Assembly (NCBI GenBank): GCA_008000375.1
Contig: SMOI01000415.1
Coordinates: 1-25,882 of the forward strand
Length of the DNA: 25,882 bases
DNA from: Poteriospumella lacustris
Taxonomy: Eukaryota; Sar; Chrysophyceae; Chromulinales; Dinobryaceae
Direction of reading: 5' to 3'
In this document: piece by piece, positions 9,612 to 19,456 of the stretch
Layout: each line of letters begins with the position of its first letter
How positions within the stretch are numbered: position 1 is the stretch's first letter
Notes under the pieces: model-generated
The model's database searches: none
Seen by the model: the letters and a program-made list of their open reading frames with translations, nothing else
Told to the model about the DNA's origin: nothing
Translations under genes and position numbers: made by a program

Positions 9612-10574
9612 TTATTTCACAAGGTGAATGCATCCTTGTTTCTTTTCGCGAGGAGTTCCGTACTTGTCGACATTGTCTTCGAATAGCTTCTTCAAAGCTG
9701 CAACGTAGCACTCGTGATATGCATTGACCTGATCTTGAAATGATCGATCATCAGACATAGAAGGCACCTTGACAGGTTCCCCAACAACCACGTGCAGAGG
9801 ATGAAAGTCTGGGATCAAAGTCAAGTACTTTCCAAAGATAATCGGTGTTGAGAAAGATAGAATCTTTTGGATTTTGCGTTGCAGCTTCAATAGCAGAGGA
9901 TGCTGAACAGAGTAGTAGAGTTCTGTTTCACCAAACAAATAAACAGGGACCAGCTCCATTCCGTTTTCCAAGGCCTGCTTGACAAATCCCTTTCTTTTTT
10001 GTAGAACCAAGTCTGTTGACCCTGGATATGCAAACAAGGATTCTTCCGCTCCACCCACGACAATCATAGCCGATCGAGCACGAGCGTGATGCTTACTGTG
10101 AGACGCAATATTTCGCAAACTCTCCTTGCTCACTTCAACGAATCCCAATCGTAAAATCAATTCTCTCAAGAATGGAATCCGGAAGGCAAGTTTCAGTGTA
10201 CATATTCGGCAATCCACTTCTGGAAGCTCCTTTCTCATGCCAAAATGTTCTGGAATAAATGTGCACAGCGCCCCGAAGCTAAGAATTCCGTGCGGATGAA
10301 CACAAAAGACATATGACTGCTTGGACGAAAATGCGTCAGGGGACTGAACTGAAAACGTGACCGGAAAGAGTTGTCCGATCTTCGCCCACAGTTTCCAGCT
10401 ACAGATCCACGATGATCTTCTGTTTCCCTTTGATGGAGCTTTCCTATCTATAACTAGAATCCATCCATAATAGGCAATCGTTGCGATGAGAAGTAGAGAA
10501 CCTAGAAATTGCAGTCCTGAGAGGAATTGATCCATCATTGGCATCTCCAACAAATGTGCGATTGAAATATTCAT
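9612..10574 (-). CDS. DGAT2: Diacylglycerol O-acyltransferase, DGAT2 family
   Basis: Single-exon frame of 320 codons from ATG 10574. DGAT2 enzymes esterify diacylglycerol with acyl-CoA at the endoplasmic reticulum, the last step of triacylglycerol synthesis; the family also includes mono-acylglycerol and wax acyltransferases. A hydrophobic membrane segment spans about residues 18-42. The signature HPHG lies at 93-96 (FCVHPHGILSFG), RLGFVEVSKESL at 142-153, VVGGAEESL at 172-180 and QKRKGFVKQAL at 192-202, followed by LVPVYLFGETELY. These are the conserved DGAT2 blocks in the right order, and the length is normal though slightly short at the N-terminus. Diatoms carry several DGAT2 paralogues with different substrate preferences; which one this is cannot be seen. 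It is transcribed divergently from the amino acid transporter. Confidence 0.92.
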   Translation of the reverse strand: MNISIAHLLEMPMMDQFLSGLQFLGSLLLIATIAYYGWILVIDRKAPSKGNRRSSWICSWKLWAKIGQLFPVTFSVQSPDAFSSKQSYVFCVHPHGILSFGALCTFIPEHFGMRKELPEVDCRICTLKLAFRIPFLRELILRLGFVEVSKESLRNIASHSKHHARARSAMIVVGGAEESLFAYPGSTDLVLQKRKGFVKQALENGMELVPVYLFGETELYYSVQHPLLLKLQRKIQKILSFSTPIIFGKYLTLIPDFHPLHVVVGEPVKVPSMSDDRSFQDQVNAYHECYVAALKKLFEDNVDKYGTPREKKQGCIHLVK

Positions 10575-11033
10575 CTCCTTGGAGGGATCCCTTGTTGATC
10601 TTGAAGTTATTCTGTCTCGTTTGAACGTACGTGATGCTTTTTCTCAGGAATATGGAGATCGACAATCGCTCTGCTGTGGTGTGGAACGATGCGGCGCGGC
10701 ATCGTCTCCTCCACGTCGTCGTCATCATGCCTTGCTTTCGTCCTTTCGTCGCCGTCATCATCATCTTGTCCTGTCTTCTTCTCACACGCTTTTCCATTTT
10801 GATGTGTCGAACGATGTTGAGAAGAAGAATGAGACCTTTGCTGAGCGAACTGGGGCTCCCTGACAATCGAGACGTGAATACAATTGACAACGTTGTTACA
10901 CTTCATTCTGTATATTGTATATCTCTGCAATTACGAGGGGATATCGCGGTAAAGTTGCGGCCGTCCTTCCCGAAGTAGTCACAAGGCACACTGAGCTCTT
11001 TGTTTCCCAACCAACTTTTCCCCATCCTTGTGG
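10575..11033. promoter_or_regulatory. Divergent promoter region, DGAT2 and amino acid transporter
   Basis: The 459 bp between two start codons on opposite strands must hold both promoters. A TA-rich stretch (TATATTGTATAT, about 10910-10922) is the best TATA-like site, about 110 bp before the transporter ATG. The several small frames here overlap in opposite directions and match nothing. Confidence 0.4.
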
Positions 11034-13575
11034 ATGAAACTGCTAAGAAAATCGTTATCTTTACGTGCGTCGATTTCAGTGACAAGTGGAGAATCCGTTC
11101 CTATGAGAACTGAACCGTCGTACAACGTTGTGGGACACGAAGATGACTTTCCTAGACATCGCCCTCAACGACTTGGTGCGTCTTCAACAGACGACGACGA
11201 CAATGATAAAGGTGATGTAGGATCCCAATCAAAGACCATTGAATCCAAGGCTATGCATCAAGCGTCTTGGACGTCCTGTGTCATCAATCTGAGCAGTACC
11301 ATTTTGGGTGCTGGAATATTGGGCGTTCCATACGCAATATCGTTGATGGGATGGATTCCTGGCTTAGTATCGCTAACAATCTCTGCCTTGTTGTCAGCTT
11401 TTGGACTTCATCTCATGGCTGAATGCGCATTGCAGTTGCCTGGTGTGTCGTCCTTTTACGCCGTGGCATTGTTCACAGTTCCGGAGTTGGCGACATTGGT
11501 GGATATACTGGTCACTGTAAAGGGCTTTGGAACAGTCACGGCATATGTGCTGGTAATTGCGGATTCCTTGACGCTGGCTTTTAAATCTTCGCCGTGGACA
11601 TTCCTTCGATCACGCTTTTGGGTCATTTCCTTGAGTTATTTGATCATCGGGCCATTGTCTTACTTCCCCAGCTTAGATTCGTTGAAATTCTCGTCGGCTT
11701 TGTCGGTAGTCATGGTCTTTGTCTTGACCTTGATGATTATTGTCTATGCAATGCATGCGAAGAATTCCATTTTCGATCCATGTCCCGTGACGCATACGGC
11801 GTCTCCGGACGAAATGGTCTGCTCCGCGGATTCGGTGGTTTTTGCGGGCAAAGCATCGTCGTTTCTTCGAGCATTTCCCATCTTTTTGTTTGGGTTTACG
11901 TGTCAACAAAATGCATTTACCGTCGTCAATGAGTTGAAAGATCCGACACGGAGACGGTTAAATTCGATTTTCATCACGAGTATTGCCAGTTCGTGGGCGG
12001 TCAACATGGTGGTGGGTATCTGTGGGTATGCTACCTTTGGAGCGATGACACATTCGGATATCCTCAAGAATTATCCCGGTAAGAATACGTGACGTTGTGC
12101 CTGAGTATGAATTATAGTTTGGGGTTGATGCTGATGCTGATGATGATGCGGGTGATTGGTGCGCCGTATAGAAAATGCGTTGACCAGTACTTGTCGTGTG
12201 CTGATGGCCCTCGTGGTCATTTGTCATTATCCCTTGCAATTGCACCCTTCGCGACGCACCGCGTTGAGTCTTTGGCAGCGCTTTGTGCCTCCATCGTCTT
12301 CGGTACCAACACCCGCATCGGTTGCAAGTTCCATGGCGACCTCAATCGGCGCTCCCGGTGGTGCGTCGCCGCGAGTAGGGTCAACTCGTGAGAATATCGA
12401 TGAAGAAGAAGCTGTTACAAATCAGTCTACTTTCTCGCCCTTGACTACAGCCACGTCTCTTTCTCCCACGAGACATTTGCCTTCACCCTTGACCCCACAC
12501 TCACCAATGCCTTTGCTATCGTCCACAAACGATGCCTTGGCCAGCCCACCACCGTCTGCCTCTCCAACCGCCGCCACCGCGGCCGCCACGGTCGATGCGA
12601 AAACCTTTCAACGTCGGTTTTTCCTCTACACGGTACGTCCCCCCGTTTCATTTGCTTTGGCGTGTCGACTCAGTGTTGCTTATTTTCGTTATGTTGTTTA
12701 CTCCTTCTCCTCTCAATTCTCCCCGCCGCTCCCCTCCCCCGCGTTAGACGTTTTTCAATGTCGTGGTATACTGCATCAGTATTTCCGTCGACGATCTCGG
12801 CGTGGTACTGTCGCTGTTGGGCTCCACCATGTCCTGCATCGTCATCTTGTTGCTGCCGGGTATTTTTTATGGACGTTTGGCCGCCCGCATGATGGCGCCG
12901 AAAGACGATTTTCGGCTGAACACCTTCGTTGGCTTTCACTTACCTTCTTTGTCCAGCATTATGCACAAGTTTGGACTGAAACCCTCTGCCGCCGCGGCAT
13001 CGTCAACCGCATCGTCGTTGAATATGGCCCATGGCGGTTCACGGAACAATCATATGAACAATCCGTTGCATGCGTATCAGCATGCACCCAATTTTGATGG
13101 AACGATCAACGACGACCCCCACGATCATCACAGTGGTCATGGCTCGTTCGATGATAATGAAGCACAGGTGGTGGTGGAGTTGGCGCCATTTGCATCGTCA
13201 TCGCCTCATCAACGGAAAGTCAACCGACGGGTAGCAGCTGCTGCTTCGGATGATGTGCATTCACTGCCGTCGCCCGCTCCCATGCATCACAACGCATCGA
13301 ATGGTCTCGTTGGAGGCGTATCATTGGTACCCATCTCATCGTCGTTGTCCACGTGGTCCGAACATGGCTTGATCACGGCGGCGGACGATGCAGATGGCGT
13401 TTTGTCGCCCTTAGGAGCCGCCCGTGTATCTGCACGAGTCAGTGACGATGTGTTACCAGGTGTACGATGGAAACGATATGCGGCTTGGAGCATTGTAGGA
13501 TTTGGTCTGATCGTGCTTTGTGTATCACTGGCATCGATTCTATCGTCTTCATCCTCCTCCAGTGGCTCGCACTGA
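11034..13575 (+). CDS. AAAP/SLC38-type amino acid transporter (three exons)
   Basis: Exons are 11034-12078, 12172-12632 and 12748-13575, with GT-AG introns of 93 and 115 nt in phases 1 and 0. The product has 777 residues. I start at ATG 11034, since the frame before it begins only with TTG. About 11 membrane helices are visible. TM1 carries the family signature INLSSTILGAGILGVPYAI (about residues 84-102); FGFTCQQNAFTVVNELKDP lies in TM7 and its following loop; HYPLQLHPSRR follows TM9; and VDDLGVVLSLLGSTMSCIVILLLPG is TM10. These proteins move neutral or cationic amino acids with H+ or Na+ across the plasma membrane or vacuole/lysosome. Compared with the usual 450-500 residues it has two large insertions: a Ser/Thr/Pro/Ala-rich loop of about 105 residues between TM9 and TM10, and a loop of about 200 residues between TM10 and TM11 with a His/Asn/Asp-rich part at about 595-635. 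Confidence 0.9.
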
Positions 13576-13863
13576 GTCCCATTGCTCTCTCCTGCGCCTC
13601 ACGAGATGCGCGTAAATGACGTATATAGCGCAGCAACATAGCTAGAAACAATGTAGCCAGTTTCGTTCTTTGTTTTTGTTTCTTTTTCAACAGCCCCCCC
13701 CCCCGCATAACACTCCTCAGTCCCCTTCTCTTTCCTGTAGCCCAACGCAGCGAAACGACTTGTAACAGCGCGATTGGTTAATATTTACACAAAGCCTCGC
13801 AGCACACTCTCCCCAAGACGAACAGCAAGTGTTCTTCAAATGAAACGAACAGACGAGAGCCTA

Positions 13864-14626
13864 CTAGTATTGGTCGTCGTTGAGGAGAGTAAATCCTCGT
13901 TTGTTCATAAACCCACCGCTGTTGTTGTTGTTGTTTCCTCCACCGGTTGCATTTTGTATGCTTCCTTTCGCTTGATCAAACGCATCAAAGCAAGGACCAC
14001 AAGGACTTCTTCGCAATATGCTGATAACTATTTTCCGCGCAAAGGGAATGTACGATATCGAGTACCACAAGGCGGCGAGGACCTCAATGAACAAGAGGAC
14101 CAAGACCAGGGCAATATGCTGCTTCGCCACGGCGACAGAAAACACGATGATCAACATTACTAAATAAAAGATGGTTGAATACCGTCGAGTGGGATGAAAC
14201 ATCTTCTGGCATTGTGTTCGAGGACCCAAGAGAAAGCCAGTGGCGCAGAGGGCAATTACCTAACAAGTAACGAAAGAAATCTAATTTTCACCAACGCAAG
14301 GGCGAAGAAGTCAAAGATTCTATCAACTTACGTTTCCAAAAACGTAAAGAATAATAAAAGTTCGGATATTTTTCGTTGAAGGTCCGCCAATCAACGTCAA
14401 GGTTCCCATGAACGACATCAACCAGCCCACGCCGAAGCAAGTGGCAAAGCCAATAATTCGCTGCAATTTCAAAGACAGAAATTTCAACCAAATGGTCATT
14501 GAAGTCGTTCTATTGCGCTCGAATTACCTGCTGGAAAGTCAATTTAGGACAATACTGTGCACATGCAGGCTCTTCCTGAAATACAGGCAGGACACCACCG
14601 GCGGCATTTCCAATCGACGAAAACAT
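13864..14626 (-). CDS. SFT2: SFT2-family vesicle transport protein (three exons)
   Basis: I assembled exons 14626-14528, 14460-14332 and 14259-13864 on the minus strand. The introns at 14461-14527 (67 nt) and 14260-14331 (72 nt) are GT-AG and in phase 0. The product has 207 residues, the normal SFT2 size. It begins MFSSIGNAAGGVLPVF and has four membrane helices: GFATCFGVGWLMSFMGTL, FIILYVFGNVIALCATGFLL, IFYLVMLIIVFSVAVA and IALVLVLLFIEVLAALW. The family hallmark GPRTQCQKMFHPTRR lies between helices 2 and 3, and WYSISYIPFAR follows helix 4. Yeast Sft2 is a Golgi protein that, with Got1, supports fusion of endosome- and ER-derived vesicles. The C-terminal tail is unusual: an Asn-rich run (GGGNNNNNSGG) and a short acidic end. 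It is convergent with the transporter gene, 288 bp apart. Confidence 0.9.
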
Positions 14627-15023
14627 TTTTCTTCCTCGTCCACGGATCACAAATTCGGAATCTGAATGGGTGGATACTTTTCTAACCAATGTTTAAGTCT
14701 GAGTCTTGTTTCCTCTCTTTTGGAACGAAGGATAGATACAGCGACAGAGACTTGACTTGCTCACGGTTCCAGGTTGCTGGCATTTGAGTAAAGACGTTTC
14801 AACTTTTCGATCGCCAAACCACCAAACCGGCAAACCGCCAAACCCCCCTTGATGGAAGCCGATTTAGTGACACACAAAAACAACGGGAAGTGAAACATAC
14901 TGTACGTCTGTGAATGGAATTTGTAGTTTATTAGAAAGGAATGAGGGAACAGAAGGTATTTAAATTGGTTAGGTGATGATGCTTGTTGGGAAGTGAAACG
15001 CCGGCAGACAGATGGTAAGCTTA
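14627..15023. other. Spacer between SFT2 and dynactin-like genes
   Basis: This is the promoter side of SFT2 and the 3' flank of the dynactin-like gene. A short degenerate tandem repeat of CCAAACC/GGCAAACC units lies at about 14816-14850. I see no gene. Confidence 0.5.
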
Positions 15024-18000
15024 TTATTGCGCTTGTTGCGATGCAGCTGTCGACACAGAGTCACAAGGCAACTTATGCAACCGATAGAGAATATGCCCCA
15101 ATGTTGATGGTGGACCTCCAGCACGGCGAGGTTTGCGAGAAGATGCCGAGGAGGTGGCGGATGTTTCCTCCGCAGGTGACAAGCGCGCTTGTGTTACACG
15201 AGCCAAGCGTAATGCACGATAAGCAGCCAAACAATCTCCGGCAGGCGAGGCTTGAGTCTTTGGAATAGCAATTTGCAATGCCGAGTCTGTCAAAATCACA
15301 GCGTTTGCGGTCTCCGATAGCTGATTGGCTGAATCTTCACTGGTGGTCGATCGAAGGCGTTTCTCAGGCAGTGGCCGCAGCGATTGTGTCAAGCGCCGCA
15401 AGGCAATTCGTTTCCATTGCTTCAGTTGCTCCAAGAGATGCTGTTCAAAAGGCGTGCAGCCACCTAAGATCGCCTGATCAGCAGATGCCACTGCTGACGC
15501 CTTGGATGTGAAGGAGAAGCTTGATGCGCCACTGTTGCCGGGTGTTGGCGTCATGGCCCGTGAGGAAACATGAGGAGAGGGAGCACGGGATGCCGCTGCA
15601 CTGTTGCTCGTAACCGAAGCAAGCGGATTGACGGACAACGCTGATGGATTTGGCGTCGAGGCTCCACCGCTACCACTGGTAGCTCCAGCGACCAGCGCCT
15701 TGGTCGCCTCGAAGAGATCTAACGATGTCTTCGTGCGAGGCATCTTTGGATGATGTGATCCACCAGCCGCCGCCGCCGCCGAGGATGCAGTAGCTGCTGA
15801 CGCACCCGTCGATGCACTTGCACCACCAGCCAATGGAGGTCTACCACCACCACTACCACCACTGCCAGCCTTGAGCGCTTTGTTTTCACGGACGACATCT
15901 TCGTATCGCTTGTCCAATGAGTCTACCGCTTCCTCCAAGGCTTTGATTTCTTCTTGTAAACGACGAATCGTAGCCACTGGATCATCCGAAGAGCCATCGG
16001 CGGCAGTCGTCGCCTCCTTAGCCACTTTTCCGCTTCCTGCAGAAGGTGTGGCGGCAGCTGTTGCCAACGCTGCGGCAAGCTCTTGCTGCAACGTGTCTTT
16101 CGCTTCTTGCAAGGCCGCCACTTGCTTCATAGCCTGACGCAACTCTTCTTCTTTCATATCCACTTTACGTTTCCACAACTTCAATTCACCAGCTGATTCA
16201 GCGGTAGACGCAGCTCGGAATGGACTACGGTTGTGACCAGCCGATGAAGCGGTACCTCCTTCCTCACCAAACAAGCCACCCTCGGATGATCCTTGAGCAG
16301 CTATCCCAGAGGGAGACATATCCAACTTGGATAAAATCACTGATCGGAAATGATGAACACGTTCTTTCCAAGACATAACGTCCACGTTGGTCAGGCCCTT
16401 GTGCTGCGACAACGTCTGAGACGACACCAACAATTCATTTTCACCCTGCAGAAGCAAGGACCAGTATCGTTCGATCAAAAATCCGACTTGTTCCACATGC
16501 ATCGTTGAATGGGCGATAGTTTCGTTGCCATGAGACGTCGATGAACCGGAAGCAGAGGAAGTGGTCGCGGTGGTGGAACGTGTCAACAAGAAAATGGTTG
16601 GGAAATATCGTAGCGCCACGGTGGAAGATTGATCGAACGTCGAGGAAGTGCTGGAAGTGTTTGAAGCCGTCGTTGCCGCAGTACCGGCAATGTCCGAACG
16701 TAAAGAACGCAGCGTGGTCAAGACTTGTTTGAACGAAGGATGGACTTCTTCCGTAGTGAACGGCAGCAACACCATTTGAGCAGGCTCCGTGGCACGGAAG
16801 AGACGCACCAGTTCAATCATCGCATTCAACAATGTGCGATAATACTTGGGTTGGGCCGCCAATCGGGTGTATGCCTTGTAGGAGACGCGAACGCATTCAT
16901 CCAATTCAATGCGGATGGAGCGCAAGGTATCCAAGACTTGGTTCGACATGGCCGCTGACCAACTGGACGTCTCGCTTTGGTAACAAACTGATTCCAATAA
17001 CGATGAAAACATCAAATACAACGTTTCAACACTCAATTCGCGTTCCAAATATTGACTCTCATTGGTTTGGCCGTCGACCGCGGATGTCGTAGGTGTTGAC
17101 GGATCAGAATCGTGAGTATCCATCGTTGCATGAGCCATGGAAGAACCAGTAGCCCCTGATGGCGGCAAAATCGCAAGAAGTCCTTGTTCCAAGACAGAGG
17201 AAATCGTATCGATATTGCTGGCGTCTTGTGACTCAGGCACGCCGTTAGTTACCACCAGCATCAACGATGTTTTCAGTGTCTCCACCAGAGTAGTCAAAGC
17301 CGGAACCACTTCCGTTTTCACATAGATGAAATCGGACTGACGCTCCAATGACGCTTGCTCTTGCACTTGACTGCTGGTCAAATCAATCATCAGTTTGCGA
17401 ATGGGTAACGCAAATTTGCTGATTTGTTGAAGCAAGGCATCGTACACCGCCTTGACCGTTTGCAATTGCTGCATAGCTTGGACCGACTCTTGATGCGATG
17501 ATACGTCATTCAACACTTTGCGCGATTGATCCCGAATACGTGGCAATATTGTTCGAATCAAAGCAGCTTGCAAGGGCAAAATCAAATGGAAGGCTGAGGT
17601 CAACAGAGCGGAAGAGGTGGCGATAACGTCAATTTTCGACACTTGTTCCTGAGAAGCATCAGCGCCTGTACCGCGCTGATAAAACATACCCAACAAAAGA
17701 GATAATTGCTTGCCAGCTTCGAAACCAGAGCTGAGGGTGGAAATTCCCAAAATTTCCATGTTCAACAGTTTGTTTTCTTCCATGAAGTACGACGTGCTCC
17801 CGAAGTAATCATTCAACCGTGTATAAAGCGCTTGAAAGCGCAGGCGCTGGAGATTGGCATTAGACAATTGACCACGCAAAAGCCATGATTCAAGATATAA
17901 ATCTTCAGTTTGTCGTCGAAGCACCGAGTTTTCACGGAGGGTGGCCTCGATTTCTTTGTGGTCTTGGCTACCGAGTGAGAGCGACTGTTGAAGCTTCTCC

Positions 18001-18695
18001 ACTTCCTGCTTTTCACCATAGTACTTTTGACGCATGGCATCCAACTTTTTCTGAACATCGTGCAAAGTTGAATCTTTTTCTTGCATGATTTGTTCCAGAT
18101 TATGGAGCGACACTTGTAAGGAATCGATGGTCTTGCGGTCCGCTTCAATTTGATCACGCTGTTGCTGATCTAACTCTTCGTTCACTTCGATAGCATCCTC
18201 CAACTCTTGAATGGTTTGCTTTGCATCTGCCAGAGAAGAGGATAAATCAAAATTGTCGTTCGTCAATTTTTCGATCATTGACTCGAATGACGACACCGAA
18301 TCTACGGTCTGCTTCAATTCGTCAATTTCGGCGGTAGCTTGTGCCTTGTATGCACGCAGTTCTTCCAATTCGCTCGAGTAAATCTCAAGCTCTAATTTTT
18401 GCTCCTCTAAGGTTTGCTTTGCTTCTTCATGTAAGTCGTGCAGCTTGCGAACTGCGTCCCGCAACTTCGCGTTTTCGTCTTGCAGTCGTCGAAGTTCAAC
18501 TTCATCAGCTTGGCCAGAAACGGGAGGAGCAACAGTAGTAGAAGAAGAAGATGCTCTTAATGCTGCTATTTCATCTTGAGCTTGTAGAAGTTGTTCTTCC
18601 AGCAATTCCTTGTCCAACGTGAGCTGCTCCTTGTCCAACGTCAGCAACTCCACAGTTTCCTGAAGGTCCACCACTTGTTGTTCCAGATCTTCCAT
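15024..18695 (-). CDS. Dynactin subunit 1 (p150Glued)-like coiled-coil protein lacking CAP-Gly
   Basis: One uninterrupted frame of 1,223 codons from ATG 18695 (MEDLEQQVVDLQ); the frame is open further upstream only through GTG. Residues 2-265 form a coiled coil. Within it, MIEKLTNDNFDLSSSL and the following ELEDAIEVNEEL (about 140-175) match the conserved part of dynactin p150 coiled coil 1 (animal form: MVEMLTDRNLNLEEKV, then DLEAMNEMNDEL). A globular region (about 266-830) starts with LRGQLSNANLQR, comparable to the segment after CC1 in p150. A second coiled coil (about 834-935) and an Ala/Ser/Gly-rich linker with a C-terminal helix follow. This order (CC1, intercoil domain, CC2) is that of p150, which links cytoplasmic dynein to cargo and microtubules. 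The N-terminal CAP-Gly domain that binds microtubules is absent from this frame, and I find none upstream. Ser/Thr/Ala tracts are long. Confidence in dynactin is moderate. Confidence 0.72.
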   Translation of the reverse strand: MEDLEQQVVDLQETVELLTLDKEQLTLDKELLEEQLLQAQDEIAALRASSSSTTVAPPVSGQADEVELRRLQDENAKLRDAVRKLHDLHEEAKQTLEEQKLELEIYSSELEELRAYKAQATAEIDELKQTVDSVSSFESMIEKLTNDNFDLSSSLADAKQTIQELEDAIEVNEELDQQQRDQIEADRKTIDSLQVSLHNLEQIMQEKDSTLHDVQKKLDAMRQKYYGEKQEVEKLQQSLSLGSQDHKEIEATLRENSVLRRQTEDLYLESWLLRGQLSNANLQRLRFQALYTRLNDYFGSTSYFMEENKLLNMEILGISTLSSGFEAGKQLSLLLGMFYQRGTGADASQEQVSKIDVIATSSALLTSAFHLILPLQAALIRTILPRIRDQSRKVLNDVSSHQESVQAMQQLQTVKAVYDALLQQISKFALPIRKLMIDLTSSQVQEQASLERQSDFIYVKTEVVPALTTLVETLKTSLMLVVTNGVPESQDASNIDTISSVLEQGLLAILPPSGATGSSMAHATMDTHDSDPSTPTTSAVDGQTNESQYLERELSVETLYLMFSSLLESVCYQSETSSWSAAMSNQVLDTLRSIRIELDECVRVSYKAYTRLAAQPKYYRTLLNAMIELVRLFRATEPAQMVLLPFTTEEVHPSFKQVLTTLRSLRSDIAGTAATTASNTSSTSSTFDQSSTVALRYFPTIFLLTRSTTATTSSASGSSTSHGNETIAHSTMHVEQVGFLIERYWSLLLQGENELLVSSQTLSQHKGLTNVDVMSWKERVHHFRSVILSKLDMSPSGIAAQGSSEGGLFGEEGGTASSAGHNRSPFRAASTAESAGELKLWKRKVDMKEEELRQAMKQVAALQEAKDTLQQELAAALATAAATPSAGSGKVAKEATTAADGSSDDPVATIRRLQEEIKALEEAVDSLDKRYEDVVRENKALKAGSGGSGGGRPPLAGGASASTGASAATASSAAAAAGGSHHPKMPRTKTSLDLFEATKALVAGATSGSGGASTPNPSALSVNPLASVTSNSAAASRAPSPHVSSRAMTPTPGNSGASSFSFTSKASAVASADQAILGGCTPFEQHLLEQLKQWKRIALRRLTQSLRPLPEKRLRSTTSEDSANQLSETANAVILTDSALQIAIPKTQASPAGDCLAAYRALRLARVTQARLSPAEETSATSSASSRKPRRAGGPPSTLGHILYRLHKLPCDSVSTAASQQAQ

Positions 18696-18960
18696 GTTTG
18701 TTCGCAGGTCAGGAAAATGAAATGATTTCTTTTGTCGCACAGATTAGCCAACCAGCCTCGGAGACCCAACAATCCAACAGCTATTTTTATTTTTATGCTT
18801 CCTACAACGACCTCGACCTCTTCTCTTTGATGAGAGCATTTCAAACCCTCTTCAGAGAGACGTTGGATTTTCTCAGAGAGACCTCTCAGGCTAAACCGCA
18901 AGGAGGAGGTTAGTCGGTAACGGAATATGGGCATGATGATGATGAACGTCAGTCGTTAGG
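18696..18960 (-). promoter_or_regulatory. Proximal upstream region of the dynactin-like gene, cut by the retrotransposon
   Basis: Only 270 bp separate the dynactin-like ATG from the 3' LTR of the copia element, counting its target duplication. No CAP-Gly coding exon is visible here on the minus strand. An open frame at 18641-18934 is a shifted frame through the gene start. Confidence 0.45.
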
Positions 18961-18965
18961 TCCGT
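18961..18965. repeat. Target-site duplication, left copy (TCCGT)
   Basis: TCCGT directly abuts the left LTR and is repeated exactly after the right LTR (24864-24868). A 5-bp duplication is the normal footprint of copia integrase. Confidence 0.92.
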
Positions 18966-19297
18966 TGTTGAAAATTCTGTGTCGATGACACACTGAACCC
19001 AAACTCCGAACTTGGGGTGATGAATTCCTGTTGCAATTAGATAGTTTAACCGGATGGAATATAATTCCTCCTTCTGGACTACAGGTATGAGTATATGAGT
19101 GAACGACAGAGTTCTAGAACGTGTGGTAGACTATGAAATGTGTCAAGCTTTCTAGAAAGAGTAGCAGAGAAAACACTGAGAGTAAGTGATAGAAGACAGA
19201 CAGAGAAGATATCATGGTAAGTATGCAGGCAGTTTGCGAGGTGGCAGCAGTTGACGCTAATGTTAGGGTATTCTACGCTCAGTGACATAATCCAACA
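18966..19297 (-). repeat. 3' LTR of the copia element
   Basis: The 332-bp repeat starts TGTTGAAAATT and ends TCCAACA on the plus strand. It contains a 6-bp-arm hairpin (18978-18992, TGTGTC-GAT-GACACA), the palindromes GTTCTAGAAC (19111-19120) and CTTTCTAGAAAG (19148-19159), and a TATA-like palindrome GGAATATAATTCC. It lies 271 bp upstream of the dynactin-like start codon, on the same strand. Confidence 0.96.
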
Positions 19298-19308
19298 CAC
19301 CCTCCCAA
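19298..19308 (-). other. Polypurine tract
   Basis: On the element strand GGGAGGGTGTG runs directly into the 3' LTR. This is the expected primer position for plus-strand DNA synthesis. Confidence 0.7.
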
Positions 19309-19456
19309 ATGATGCCAGTTCGCAAACAAATCGACGAAAGTAGTCATAGATTCATATATCAGGTGAACATTCATGCGATACATGATACAACGGATTGCAT
19401 AGCAGAATGTTGTAAGAGAGAAAAGAAATGAACGATGAGAAAATGATTTGTCGTGT

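Noticed and set aside
10579-10978. Overlapping plus- and minus-strand frames upstream of the transporter
   Set aside because: They are low-complexity Arg/Ser/Asp-rich frames in a divergent promoter region, without recognisable motifs.
19079-19300. 73-codon frame within the LTR, repeated at 24645-24854
   Set aside because: The duplication reflects the two LTRs; the frame has no known homologue and spans regulatory sequence.
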